Positions 44,861 through 54,080 of a stretch of 64,000 bases of DNA are shown here, piece after piece (positions within the stretch are counted from its first letter, which is position 1; each line of letters begins with the position of its first letter). This DNA is from Actinomycetota bacterium. GTDB lineage: Bacteria > Actinomycetota > Geothermincolia > Geothermincolales > RBG-13-55-18. Location of the stretch: contig JACIXD010000002.1 of assembly GCA_014360645.1 (NCBI GenBank), forward strand, positions 62,001 through 126,000, in the 5' to 3' direction. The notes under the pieces were generated by a model. It ran no database searches and was not told where the DNA came from. It worked only from the letters and a program-made list of their open reading frames with translations. Both the position numbers and the translations under genes were made by a program.

Positions 44861-45916
44861 TTAAAAAAGAGTGTTTTCCCCACTTCTCGCCAGTCCCAGG
44901 TGGCGGTAGGCGTTGTCCGTGGCCACCCTGCCCCGCGGGGTCCGCTGCATGAATCCGATCTGCAGCAGGTAGGGCTCGTGGACCTCCTCGATGGTGTCGA
45001 TCTCCTCCCCCACCGAGACCGCCAGGGTGTTCACCCCCACCGGCCCGCCCCCGAACTTCTCGATGATGGTGAGGAGGATCATCTTGTCCACCTTATCCAG
45101 CCCCATCTCGTCCACCTCGAAGAGGGCCAGGGCCTCGCACGCCACCTCGAAGGTTATCCTGCCTCCCGCCCTCACCTGGGCATAGTCCCTCACGCGGCGC
45201 AGGAGGCGGTTGGCGATGCGCGGGGTCCCCCGCGAGCGCCGCGCCAGCTCGCACGCTCCCCCCTCGTCGATATCCACGGCGAGGATGCGCGCGGAGCGCA
45301 TGATGATGGCCTGCAGCTCCTCCCGGGTGTAATAATCAAGCCTGCTCTGCACCCCGAAGCGGTCTCGCAGGGGGGAGGTGAGCAACCCGGCGCGGGTGGT
45401 CGCTCCCACCAGGGTGAAGGGAGGGAGATCGAGACGGATGGAGCGCGCCGCCGGACCCTTGCCCACGATGATGTCCAGCTTGAAATCCTCCATGGCGGGG
45501 TAGAGGACCTCCTCCACCGACCGGTTCAGGCGGTGGATCTCGTCGATGAAGAGCACGTCTCCCGGCTCAAGGTTGGTGAGGATGGAGGCCAGGTCCCCGG
45601 CGCGCTCCAGGGCCGGGCCCGAGGTCTGGCGGCAGGTCACGCCCATCTCGTTGGCGATGATCCCCGCCAGGGTGGTCTTCCCCAGGCCCGGCGGACCGGA
45701 GAGGATGACGTGATCCAGGGGTTCCCTGCGCCCCCGCGCGGCGGAGATGAAGATCTCCAGGTGCTCGCGGATGCGGTCCTGGCCTATGAACTCGGAGATC
45801 CAGCGCGGCCTCAGGGTGAGGTCGAGGTCGCCCTCGTCCTCCAGGGGCTCCGGATCCAGCAGCCTACCGTCGCCCACTCCCAGGTCCCCGGCCATCTCCT
45901 CTCTGTCCTCTTCCAT
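44861..45916 (-). CDS. ruvB: Holliday junction branch migration ATPase RuvB
   Basis: AAA+ helicase motor of 351 residues. The N-terminal part is [15 protein letters not shown], with Walker [12 protein letters not shown], Walker [12 protein letters not shown], sensor 1 [11 protein letters not shown] and the C-terminal winged helix ending [15 protein letters not shown]. It lies 46 bases downstream of ruvA in the ruvC-ruvA-ruvB order. Confidence 0.97.
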   Translation of the reverse strand: MEEDREEMAGDLGVGDGRLLDPEPLEDEGDLDLTLRPRWISEFIGQDRIREHLEIFISAARGRREPLDHVILSGPPGLGKTTLAGIIANEMGVTCRQTSGPALERAGDLASILTNLEPGDVLFIDEIHRLNRSVEEVLYPAMEDFKLDIIVGKGPAARSIRLDLPPFTLVGATTRAGLLTSPLRDRFGVQSRLDYYTREELQAIIMRSARILAVDIDEGGACELARRSRGTPRIANRLLRRVRDYAQVRAGGRITFEVACEALALFEVDEMGLDKVDKMILLTIIEKFGGGPVGVNTLAVSVGEEIDTIEEVHEPYLLQIGFMQRTPRGRVATDNAYRHLGLARSGENTLF

Positions 45917-45962
45917 GGGCTCCCCGTTCCTCTCCGGCGCGGCGCCTCCCGCAAGATGCGCT

Positions 45963-46553
45963 TCAGCCTCCTCCCAGGCGTTTCAGGGCGTAGCGCAGGA
46001 GGTCCTCGAGGCTCGGCTCGTCGGCGGCGTAGCCCTCCAGCGCGCGCCTGGCCTCCTGGGCTGAATATCCCAACTCCTTCAGGGCCTCCCTGGCCTCCCG
46101 AAGCATGTCTCCCCCCGCTCCTGCTGCGGGGGAGGCGACCTCCATGCCCTCCGGAACCAGCTTGTCCTTGAGCTCCACGATCATCCTCTGTCCGCTCTTC
46201 TTGCCCACCCCCGGCACGGAGGTGATGGCCTCCAGGTCCTCCGCGGCAAGCAGCCGCACGAAGGTGTCGGGGTCGTAGGCGGAGAGCACCGCCAGGGCCA
46301 CCTTGGGCCCGATGCCGGTCACGGTGATGAGCTTCTGGAAGACCTCTCGTTCCGCGCGGCCGGAGAAGCCGTAGAGCTGGAGGAGGTCCTCCTTGACGTG
46401 CAGGTAGCCGTAGAGCCTCACCCTCTCCCCCACCGCGGGAAGGCCCTGCAGGGTGTAGCCGGACACGAAGAGCCAGAGCCCCACCCCGCCCACGTCGATC
46501 ACCACCCCCTCGCCGCTCTTTTCCGACAGCACTCCCTGCACGTAATCGATCAA
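45963..46553 (-). CDS. ruvA: Holliday junction binding protein RuvA
   Basis: Tetrameric junction-binding protein of about 196 residues. It begins with an OB fold ([20 protein letters not shown]) and has two helix-hairpin-helix motifs ([13 protein letters not shown] and [17 protein letters not shown]) and a C-terminal RuvB-binding domain ([14 protein letters not shown]). The start is TTG 46553 with AAGGA upstream. A longer frame exists but adds unrelated residues. Confidence 0.96.
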   Translation of the reverse strand: MIDYVQGVLSEKSGEGVVIDVGGVGLWLFVSGYTLQGLPAVGERVRLYGYLHVKEDLLQLYGFSGRAEREVFQKLITVTGIGPKVALAVLSAYDPDTFVRLLAAEDLEAITSVPGVGKKSGQRMIVELKDKLVPEGMEVASPAAGAGGDMLREAREALKELGYSAQEARRALEGYAADEPSLEDLLRYALKRLGGG

Positions 46554-46671
46554 CGCGTCCTTCCTTTCCGGTCCCCGCCATCCCGGGACGGACATGCCGC
46601 TCGGCACGCGCATGTCCCGCCTGCGCCCGGCATCCCGGGGCACCGCGACCCGCCGACCCGCGGAGGGAGGC

Positions 46672-47217
46672 TCATCCGCATTCCCTCTTCTTGTGCGGTG
46701 GCTTGCGGGAGCCCGCGCTCCGCTTCTTCTCCTCTATGCGGCCGAGCATCCTCTCGCTGTGGGCATGGCAGATGGCGAGGGCCAGGGCGTCGCTGGCGTG
46801 GGAGGATCCCGGGTCGTCCTCCAACCGCAACAGCGCCTTGACCATGTACTCCACCTGCTTCTTGTCCGCCCGCCCGTGACCCACCAGCGACTGCTTCACC
46901 TGCAGGGGGGTATATTCCTCCACCCCCACGCCGGCATGGGCCGCCGCCAGGATGATCCCTCCCCTGGCCTGGCCCACCGCCATGGCGCTACGGGCGTTGG
47001 CGCTGAAGAACAGCTCCTCCAGAACCACCAGGTCGGGCCGGTAGCGCGCTATGAGCTCGCTCACCTCGCGGTATATCTTAGCAAGGCGTGACGACATGCT
47101 CTCGCGTGGCGAGGTCTCGATCCCGCCGTAACCCAGGGCCTTTAGGGTATCCCCCCTCTTCTCCACCACCCCGTAGCCGGTGGAGGAGAGGCCGGGGTCT
47201 ATGCCCATGATGATCAT
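46672..47217 (-). CDS. ruvC: Holliday junction resolvase RuvC
   Basis: RNase H-fold nuclease of 181 residues. The acidic residues lie in MGIDPGLSSTGYG, VVLEELFFSAN and SSHASDALALAIC. A basic tail (KKRSAGSRKPPHKKR) ends the chain. ATG 47217 follows the yebC stop by 15 bases and lacks a clear ribosome binding site. Confidence 0.96.
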   Translation of the reverse strand: MIIMGIDPGLSSTGYGVVEKRGDTLKALGYGGIETSPRESMSSRLAKIYREVSELIARYRPDLVVLEELFFSANARSAMAVGQARGGIILAAAHAGVGVEEYTPLQVKQSLVGHGRADKKQVEYMVKALLRLEDDPGSSHASDALALAICHAHSERMLGRIEEKKRSAGSRKPPHKKRECG

Positions 47218-47232
47218 CGCGCGCGCCGCATC

Positions 47233-47988
47233 CTATTCCTCTGAGAGCTCCTCGAGGATCTCGTCCGGGATGTCGAAATTGGCGTACACCTCCTGCACGT
47301 CCTCGTATTCCTCCAGGGCGTCCACCAGCCGCAGAACCTTCTTCGCCGCCTCCTTGTCCAGTTTCACGGTGTTCTTCGGCAGCATGGTCACCTCCGCCGA
47401 GGCCGGCTCGAAGCCCTTTTCCTTGAGCGCCTCCAGCACGCCCCGGAAGGATTCGGCGTCGGTGACGATCTCCCAGTGGTCGTCCTCAGTGACCATGTCC
47501 TCGGCCCCCGCCTCCAGGGCCGTCTCCAGCAGCAGGTCCTCATCTATGCCCGTGTCCTTGTTGACGATGATGTTGCCCTTCTTCTCGAACATCCAGGCCA
47601 CCGAGCCCGAGGTCCCCAGGCTGCCGCCGGTGCGCGAGAAGATGCGCCGGATGTCCGCCGCCGCGCGGTTGCGGTTGTCGGTCATCACGTCCACCATGAT
47701 GGCCACCCCGTTGGCCCCGTACCCCTCGTAGACTATCTTCTCGAAGCTGTCGGCGGAGCCCTCCCCCGTGCCCCGCTTGATGGCCCTCTCGATGTTCTCC
47801 TTGGGCATGGAGTAACTCTTGGCCTTCTCGATGGCGTTGGCCAGGGCGATGTTCATCTCGGGGTTTCCGCCCCCCTCGCGCGCCGCCACGATGATGGCGC
47901 GGGAGAGCTTGCTGAAGAGCTGCCCGCGCTTGGCGTCCTGGGCTCCCTTCTTGTGCTTGATGGTCGACCACTTGGAATGTCCTGACAT
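47233..47988 (-). CDS. yebC: YebC/PmpR-family regulatory/translation factor
   Basis: 251 residues. The N-terminal MSGHSKWSTIKHKKG signature and the AAREGGGNPEMN segment are typical of YebC. These proteins are reported as DNA-binding regulators and as factors that relieve ribosome stalling at proline stretches. ATG 47988 has GGAGG upstream. It sits between pdxT and ruvC, the usual context. Confidence 0.96.
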   Translation of the reverse strand: MSGHSKWSTIKHKKGAQDAKRGQLFSKLSRAIIVAAREGGGNPEMNIALANAIEKAKSYSMPKENIERAIKRGTGEGSADSFEKIVYEGYGANGVAIMVDVMTDNRNRAAADIRRIFSRTGGSLGTSGSVAWMFEKKGNIIVNKDTGIDEDLLLETALEAGAEDMVTEDDHWEIVTDAESFRGVLEALKEKGFEPASAEVTMLPKNTVKLDKEAAKKVLRLVDALEEYEDVQEVYANFDIPDEILEELSEE

Positions 47989-48012
47989 CTCATCCTCCTG
48001 TCCCTGGAGCCT

Positions 48013-48609
48013 TCATCCTCGGGCGGCTCCCTCCACCATGCGCAGGAAAAAGCGGTGTACCCGGTCGTCCCCCGTGAGCTCGGGGTGGAACGCGGACACC
48101 AGCATACCGTCCTCGCGGGCGAGCACCGCCCGTCCGCCGTGCTCGCCCAGCACCTCCACCCCCGGGCCCGCCTCCTCGATCCACGGGGCCCGGATGAACA
48201 CCGCGCGGAAAGGCCGTCCGGCATCCTCTATCCCCCTCAGGTGCAGGTCCACCTCGAAGCTGTCCACCTGGCGCCCATAGGCGTTGCGGCGCGCCGTGAT
48301 GTCCATCAGCCCCAGCAGGGGCTGGTCGCCCTCCACCAGGCGGCTGGCGAGCATGATCAGGCCGGCGCAGGTGCCGTAGACCGGCATGCCCTGACGCACC
48401 AGCTCCCTCACTTCCTCGAGAAACCCGCAGGCGATCATGAGCTTTCCGATGGTGGTGCTCTCCCCACCGGGGATGATCAGCCCCGAGCAGAGATGGAGCT
48501 CGGCGGGATACCTCAGCGCCACCCCTCGAGCTCCTGTCCTATCCAGCATCTGTAGGTGCTCGCGTACCGCTCCTTGCAGCGCGAGCACGCCTATGGTAGG
48601 TTTCTTCAT
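48013..48609 (-). CDS. pdxT: Pyridoxal 5'-phosphate synthase glutaminase subunit PdxT
   Basis: Class I glutaminase that feeds ammonia to PdxS. 198 residues. It has GVLALQGAVREH, IIPGGESTTIGKLM, the catalytic Cys in YGTCAGLIML and the His/Glu pair in FHPELTGD. 24 bases separate it from yebC, and 214 bases without a recognised gene separate it from pdxS. Confidence 0.96.
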   Translation of the reverse strand: MKKPTIGVLALQGAVREHLQMLDRTGARGVALRYPAELHLCSGLIIPGGESTTIGKLMIACGFLEEVRELVRQGMPVYGTCAGLIMLASRLVEGDQPLLGLMDITARRNAYGRQVDSFEVDLHLRGIEDAGRPFRAVFIRAPWIEEAGPGVEVLGEHGGRAVLAREDGMLVSAFHPELTGDDRVHRFFLRMVEGAARG

Positions 48610-48823
48610 CCCTCTTTCTCTCCGGCATCCGCATACGCCCGCGGGGACAGGTCCCTCCGCGAGCGCGTCTTACGTTCCTTTGCCGCCCGCCGCGCCCCTT
48701 CCGAAACCGGGCGCTGCCCGCGGGGCCGGCCTCCGCCTCCCGCGTCCCGTCCCTCCCCGCGCCTCACTGCAGGGGACACGCTAAGGGCCGCGGAAGCATA
48801 CACCTCCCGGGCGCTCACGCCCC

Positions 48824-49708
48824 TCACCAGCCGCGGAACTGGATGAGGTTCTCGTGGCCGATCTCCGCTATCTCCAGCCCGGCCATGGCCTTGCCGATCC
48901 CCCGCGAGACCTCCGCCAGCACCTTGGGGTCGTCGTAATGGGTCACCGCGCGCACGATGGCGCGCGCCCTCGAGGCCGGGTCCTCGGACTTGAATATCCC
49001 CGAGCCCACGAAGACCCCGTCCGCCCCCAGCTGCATCATCAGCGCGGCGTCGGCGGGCGTGGCAATGCCTCCGGCGGAGAAGTTCACCACCGGGAGACGG
49101 CCGTTTTCCGCCACCCAGCACACCAGGTCGTAAGGGGCGCCCATCTCCTTGGCCACGCTCATGAGCTCGTCCCGGGGGGTCACGGTGAGGCGCGCTATCT
49201 CTGCGTTTATGGTGCGCATGTGCCGCACCGCCTCCACCACGTTTCCGGTGCCCGCCTCGCCCTTGGTGCGGATCATGGCCGCCCCCTCGCCGATGCGGCG
49301 CAGGGCCTCGCCCAGGTTTATAGCCCCGCAGACGAAGGGCACGGTGAAGCGCCACTTGTCGATGTGGTTCTTCTCATCGGCGGGGGTGAGCACCTCGCTC
49401 TCGTCGATGTAGTCCACCCCCAGGGCCTCGAGTATCTGCGCCTCCACGAAATGCCCGATCCTCGCCTTGGCCATAACCGGTATGGTCACCGCCTGCATGA
49501 TGGCCTCGATGACCCCGGGGTCGGCCATCCTCGCCACCCCCCCGGCGGCGCGGATGTCCGCCGGCACCCGCTCCAGGGCCATCACCGCCACCGCTCCGGC
49601 CTCCTCGGCGATCATCGCCTGCTCCGGGGTGGTCACGTCCATGATCACCCCGCCCTTGAGCATCTCCGCCAGGCCGGTCTTCACCCGTAACGTCCCTTTT
49701 TCTTCCAT
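48824..49708 (-). CDS. pdxS: Pyridoxal 5'-phosphate synthase subunit PdxS
   Basis: TIM-barrel synthase that makes PLP from ribose 5-phosphate, glyceraldehyde 3-phosphate and ammonia. 294 residues. Motifs are [26 protein letters not shown] (Lys), [16 protein letters not shown] (Lys) and [12 protein letters not shown] 49708 has GGAGG nine bases upstream. A strong promoter with a short hairpin in the leader lies upstream. Confidence 0.97.
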   Translation of the reverse strand: MEEKGTLRVKTGLAEMLKGGVIMDVTTPEQAMIAEEAGAVAVMALERVPADIRAAGGVARMADPGVIEAIMQAVTIPVMAKARIGHFVEAQILEALGVDYIDESEVLTPADEKNHIDKWRFTVPFVCGAINLGEALRRIGEGAAMIRTKGEAGTGNVVEAVRHMRTINAEIARLTVTPRDELMSVAKEMGAPYDLVCWVAENGRLPVVNFSAGGIATPADAALMMQLGADGVFVGSGIFKSEDPASRARAIVRAVTHYDDPKVLAEVSRGIGKAMAGLEIAEIGHENLIQFRGW

Positions 49709-49742
49709 TTTCCGGTCCCTCCAGACCACCACCACTATAAAA

Positions 49743-49757
49743 AGCCCCCTGCGGGCT
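49743..49757 (-). promoter_or_regulatory. Hairpin plus T-run in the pdxS leader
   Basis: On the minus strand AGCCC and GGGCT form a 5-bp stem followed by TTTTTAT. It lies between the promoter and the ribosome binding site, about 35 bases before the pdxS ATG. It could work as an attenuator, but the stem is short. Confidence 0.4.
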
Positions 49758-49768
49758 CCCATGAACTC

Positions 49769-49797
49769 ATCATATCTCATACACTGACCCCTATCAA
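49769..49797 (-). promoter_or_regulatory. Promoter of pdxS
   Basis: TTGATA (49792-49797), a 17-base spacer and TATGAT (49769-49774) on the minus strand, each differing from the consensus at one position. Confidence 0.7.
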
Positions 49798-49945
49798 TCG
49801 AGCTCCCAGGCGCGCCTTCCGCGGCCAAACGGATACCGTACGCCCGTCTGCGGCAGGCGGCCACGGGGCCCGCGTACGCTTGCGGTAATCTCCGAATGCG
49901 CGCGCCCGCCACGTCCCCACCGCCTTCGCCGGGGCGTCAGCGACG

Positions 49946-51396
49946 TTGACCGCGGAGTCGCATGCCGACTTCCACGGGGTGTTAGAATACTCCCGGAAAC
50001 GATTTCTCTACCTGGAGGGGGAAGCCTACCAGAGAGGCTACGCCGAGGGGCGGCTGCGCCCCTCCGGCGTCTACAGGATGACGCGCGAGTTCCCCCAGAA
50101 CACGGTCTTCGATTTCCTGGCGGGCGTGGGCACGGAGGTCGATCTGAGGGCGAACCCCTTTCTCTGGAACCTGATATGGGCGCTTCTACAGACGCTGGTG
50201 GCCGCCAACCGGGACACCATACCCCTCGAGTTCATGGAAGAGATGAGGGGCATGTGCGACGCCTGCCGCGAGCTGGGGTACGACGTCTCCATGAAGGACC
50301 TCCTGACCCTGAACGCCGGCTTTGAGGTCCTGCAGAGCGTCATGGTCGGTTTCGAGGCCGTCTTCTGCAACCAGTTCGCGGTCTTCGGGGGGGGCCACGC
50401 AGGGTGGTGCGGTTTACCACGCGCGCGATTTCATGTTCCCCACCGGAGGGGCGTCTTCTCCGACGAGGCCATGTTCATGGTGCCCAGGCCCACGCAGGGA
50501 AACCCCTTCATCGCCTCAGCCGCCCCGGGCATGGTGGGCATCCCCACCGGCCTTAATGTCCAGGGGGTGAACTGCGCCGTGGACGTGGCCCGCTCCATGC
50601 TCACCAGGCCACTGGTCACCGGGGAAGGCCGCCTTCTCCTGTGCCGTGAGGTGGTGAAGTATGCCGGCTACCTGCAGGAGGGGATAGGGATGATAAAGCA
50701 GGCCGACCGGGCGGTTCCCCGGCTGTACCTGCTGGCGGACGGAAAAGCGCCGGATGCCGCGCTGCTGGAGGCCGCGGCCGGCAGCCTGTTGCCGCCAGAG
50801 AAGAACCTCAACTATTACCTCTCCCGACCGTTTGAGGGCCTCCTCGGAATATTCTTCCCCTCTCCCGCCCTTGACCGGGGGGACCCCGCCCGCATAGAGC
50901 TCGTGGAGGCGGAGCAGCCCGGGGTACCGGGGATTCCCCATCGTCCCGGGGGAATGGATGAGCTCGCGGCCGATCCGCGATGCCCGGAGCTCGACATGGG
51001 GTGATGGTCAGGGCCTCGGATTACCTCGACCCGGAATGGCTGTCCGGCCTGGGGATGCGCTACCTGCCGCTCGGAGTGACGGAACCGGTATGCGGGCCGA
51101 TCAACTTGCAGAGGGAGACCCTCCCGGACCTGGCAGCCGTGACCAATCACTACATCATCCCCCTGCTGGCGGCCACCTACCCCGCGCAATCAAAGAACAA
51201 GCTGCGTGCGTCTCACATCTTCTCCGCCGCCGGCACCTATACCGTCACCCTGACGGTCACCGATGACCGGGGCGCGAGCGCCACCGATTCCTGCATCGTC
51301 TTGGCGCGGGGGCGGCGAAGAGATCGTCCCGCCCCGCCCGCCCCTGCCCGCACTCCCGGAGGGAAGGAGCGGGCGTCCACAGCCGGGGATCCCTGA
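49946..51396 (+). pseudogene. Frameshifted C45-family acyltransferase/hydrolase with PKD-domain tail
   Basis: The only plus-strand gene. The frame from TTG 49946 encodes a peptidase C45-like (acyl-CoA:6-APA acyltransferase-type) protein: GYDVSMKDLLTLNA, then the nucleophile region CNQFAVFGG. A frameshift at a run of eight G (50387-50394) moves the conserved ATQGGAVYHARDFMF to another frame. A one-base deficit at 50448-50451 restores the first frame. A third shift at 50997-51000 leads to a stop, after which YLDPEWLSGLGMRYLPLG and TNHYIIPLLAATYP continue in another frame. The last part (51214-51303) is the end of a PKD domain (AGTYTVTLTVTDDRGAS). Decay, assembly error in G-runs or slippage are all possible. 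The start lacks a ribosome binding site. Confidence 0.8.
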
Positions 51397-51437
51397 GCCC
51401 GCTCGGAAGGGCTCGGGCGATGTGCGGTTGAGGGTAG

Positions 51438-51464
51438 CCCCCTCTCCAGCGGTAAGAGAGGGGG
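51438..51464. other. Stem-loop between the convergent C45-like gene and htpX
   Basis: A perfect 9-bp inverted repeat (51438-51446 with 51456-51464) with a 9-base loop lies between the plus-strand C45-like gene and the end of htpX. There is no T-run on either side, so it may be a bidirectional transcription or processing signal. Confidence 0.4.
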
Positions 51465-51514
51465 GTCGCGGGGACGCCTACGCCCCCCGTCGGTACATCC
51501 AGGTCGGGGAAGTG

Positions 51515-52504
51515 CTATTCGCGCAGCCTGGCCTCCATCATGGCCTGGTTGTACATCCCCTCCATGCCGGACATGGCCCGCAGGCGCCGGATGCGCTCCT
51601 CGACGGGCGGGTGGGTATCCCAGATGCTCGAGCGCGAGAAGTGTCCCGACCGGGCCTCCTTCTTGAAGGGCTGCACGATGAAGAGATGGGCGGTGGCCTT
51701 GCTGGTGCGCGGGAAGGGCTTGGCCTGGGTGGATAGTTTTTCCAGCGCGCTCGCCAACCCCTCGGGATACCGCGTCAGCTTCGCCCCCGTGGCATCCGCC
51801 AGGAACTCGCGCTTGCGCGAGATGGAGAGCTGCAGGAGCTGCCCGATGATTGGGGAGAGGATGAGGAAGACCAGGCCTATCACCAGGAGTACGGCCGCGA
51901 AGGCTCCCCCTCCCTCTCCGCCTCCCCCCCGGCCGCGGTCGCGGTCCCCGAACATGCCACCCCAGAAGATCATGCGCACCACGATGTCCGCGAAGATCAC
52001 CAGCAGCCCCACCAGCACCACCACCATGCACATGTAGCGGATGTCGTAGTTGCCTATATGGGACATCTCGTGGGCGATGACCCCCTCCAGCTCCAGGCGG
52101 TTGCAGTTCTCCAGCAGTCCCGTGGTCACGGCGATGGCCGCGTGCTCCGGATCCCTGCCGGTGGCAAAGGCGTTCATGGCCGGGGTGTCGATGATGTAGG
52201 TGCGCGGCGGCGGCAGTCCCGCCGCGATGGCCAGTCCCTCCACGGTGTTCACGTAGTAGGGGAACTCCTGTTTGGTGACCTCCCTCGCCCCCGCCGAGGC
52301 CAGGGCGATCTTGTCGCTGTTGTAATAGCTCACCAGCGAGGTGACGGTGGCGATGATGGCGGCGATCACCAGGCCGGTGATGGCGTAATCGAAACCCCAC
52401 ACGTAACCGACCGAGAACCCGATGATGAGGATCACCACGATGAAGGCGCTCACCAGCAGGGCGGATTTCATCTTGTTCTTGGAGATCTGGTCGTAGAAGG
52501 TCAC
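51515..52504 (-). CDS. htpX: HtpX-type M48 membrane metalloprotease
   Basis: Zinc protease of the inner membrane for damaged membrane proteins. 329 residues. Two N-terminal membrane helices (about 14-35 and 40-60), the zinc motif IAHEMSHIGNYD with a downstream Glu in REFLADATGAKL, and two more helices flanking a Gly-rich loop. The C-terminal part has SIWDTHPPVEERIRRL. The GTG at 52504 has GGGAG nine bases upstream. It follows lemA, a common pairing. Confidence 0.95.
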   Translation of the reverse strand: MTFYDQISKNKMKSALLVSAFIVVILIIGFSVGYVWGFDYAITGLVIAAIIATVTSLVSYYNSDKIALASAGAREVTKQEFPYYVNTVEGLAIAAGLPPPRTYIIDTPAMNAFATGRDPEHAAIAVTTGLLENCNRLELEGVIAHEMSHIGNYDIRYMCMVVVLVGLLVIFADIVVRMIFWGGMFGDRDRGRGGGGEGGGAFAAVLLVIGLVFLILSPIIGQLLQLSISRKREFLADATGAKLTRYPEGLASALEKLSTQAKPFPRTSKATAHLFIVQPFKKEARSGHFSRSSIWDTHPPVEERIRRLRAMSGMEGMYNQAMMEARLRE

Positions 52505-52545
52505 GGCCTTACGCTCCCCTCACCCGCGCCGGTCCTCCCCGGATC

Positions 52546-53109
52546 CTAGAACTGCACCTTGGGGGCCTCGCGCTCCGCCGCCACCTCGATCTCGAAGTAA
52601 TCGCGAGGCTGGAAGGTGCTCGAGAACATGCCCGCGATGATGTTGGCGGGGAAGCGCTGGCGGTTGGTGTCGTAGGTCATCACGCTGTCGTTGTAGAACT
52701 GGCGCGCGAAGGCGATCTTGGACTCCGTCCCCGAGAGCTCTTCCTGCAGCATGAGGAAATTCTGGTTGGCCTTGAGCTCCGGGTAGGCCTCCGCCACCGC
52801 GAAGAGGCTCTTCAGCGCCCCGGTGATCATGTTTTCCGCCTGCGCCTGTTCCTTCACCGTCTGGGCGTTTATGCCCATGTTGCGCGCCTGGGTTACCTTC
52901 TCGAAGACTTCCTTCTCGTGGCTGGCGTAACCCTTGACCGTCTCCACCAGGTTGGGGATGAGGTCGTACCTGCGCTTGAGCTGCACGTCGATCTGGTGCC
53001 AGGCGTTGTCCACCCGGTTGCGATCCCTCACCAGCTTGTTGTAGATGCCGATGACCGAGACGATGATCAGGAATACCAGAACCCCGATGATCACAAGGGC
53101 CCATACCAT
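52546..53109 (-). CDS. lemA: LemA-family membrane protein
   Basis: 187 residues. A single N-terminal transmembrane helix (about 3-24), then [20 protein letters not shown] split by the family's [16 protein letters not shown] motif. A helical bundle follows, ending with [12 protein letters not shown] and a short beta tail. Function unknown. ATG 53109 has AAAGGAGG seven bases upstream. Extended -10 element at 53136-53144. Confidence 0.95.
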   Translation of the reverse strand: MVWALVIIGVLVFLIIVSVIGIYNKLVRDRNRVDNAWHQIDVQLKRRYDLIPNLVETVKGYASHEKEVFEKVTQARNMGINAQTVKEQAQAENMITGALKSLFAVAEAYPELKANQNFLMLQEELSGTESKIAFARQFYNDSVMTYDTNRQRFPANIIAGMFSSTFQPRDYFEIEVAAEREAPKVQF

Positions 53110-53438
53110 GACCTTTCCTCCTTTCCTCCAGGGACATTCTAGCACAACGGCTCCGCGCTCTCGCCGCCCATTTACTGCCCAGGCTCCCCCGCGCCGCACC
53201 CGGGCGCCGCGGCTGCGGCTCCGCGGTCACTTCGTTTATCGTTCCCCCCCGCGCGCGGCTTAACCTCCGTTTTCCGCCTTTCTCGCCGGAGGCGAGTGCG
53301 CGTATACGAAGCCGCTTCCGCGCGGATGGGGAAGGCGTCCGACCGGCGGAGGCCGACATCCCCGGACACCTGCACGTTTTTTTCCGGCGTGAGCAAGGGT
53401 GCGACCGCCGTATCCCCGGACCCGGACCCCGGTTCCTC
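53110..53438. other. 329-base intergenic region upstream of lemA
   Basis: Contains the lemA promoter element and otherwise very G+C-rich sequence. No gene or convincing terminator for the LysE-family gene was seen. Confidence 0.5.
53136..53144 (-). promoter_or_regulatory. Extended -10 promoter element of lemA
   Basis: TGC-TAGAAT on the minus strand, an extended -10 with no good -35, about 27 bases upstream of the lemA ATG. Confidence 0.45.
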
Positions 53439-54077
53439 CTACCCGAGCAGGTGCGCCAGCCCGTCGCCCATGAAGCGCCCTCCGAGCACCACCAGGAAGG
53501 CCCCGCAGGCCAGGATGACGAGGTTGTAGGCGCGGTCGGAAAGGAAGCGCCTGCCCGTCACCACCAGCGTGGCTACCATGAAATACCAGAGCACGTCGGC
53601 CATGATGTGCCCGGTGTAGAAGGAGAGGACTCCCGCCACGCCGCGCTCCATGGACCTCAGCAGCCAGCTCAACCCGAAGGTGGCCCACCACAGCGACCAG
53701 TAGGGGTTGGAGAGGCTGGTGGTGAGGCCGGCCGCGAAGGGCCCCATGCGCCGCTGGTCGGTGGCGTGCAGGTCGACGTGGAGCTTTCCGTCCCTCACGT
53801 CGACGGCCATGCCCAGCCCCATCCAGAAGATGAAGGCCCCTCCCGCCACCCCCACCACGCCGAAAAAGAGGTCGTTTCCCACCACCCGGTCGAGGCCCAG
53901 CACCAGCAGCACAATGAGGGTCGCCTCCAGTACCGCGTGCCCCGCCACCAGCAGGGGCGCAGCCACGAACCCCCGGCGATACGACTCGTTGATGGTCACC
54001 GTGAGCAGGGGGCCCGGCATGAGGGCCCCGGAAAGTCCCACCCCCAGAGAGATGAAGAAGATGGCGACGAGGCTCAT
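53439..54077 (-). CDS. LysE/RhtB-family exporter
   Basis: 212 residues with about six hydrophobic helices. The LysE-family signature GVGLSGALMPGPLLTVTI near the N-terminus and SLSNPYWSLWWATFG near the middle are typical of amino-acid exporters. The substrate cannot be told. It starts at ATG 54077, three bases after the IMPase stop, so it belongs to the same transcript as the lipid genes, perhaps only by position. Confidence 0.9.
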   Translation of the reverse strand: MSLVAIFFISLGVGLSGALMPGPLLTVTINESYRRGFVAAPLLVAGHAVLEATLIVLLVLGLDRVVGNDLFFGVVGVAGGAFIFWMGLGMAVDVRDGKLHVDLHATDQRRMGPFAAGLTTSLSNPYWSLWWATFGLSWLLRSMERGVAGVLSFYTGHIMADVLWYFMVATLVVTGRRFLSDRAYNLVILACGAFLVVLGGRFMGDGLAHLLG

Positions 54078-54080
54078 CCC

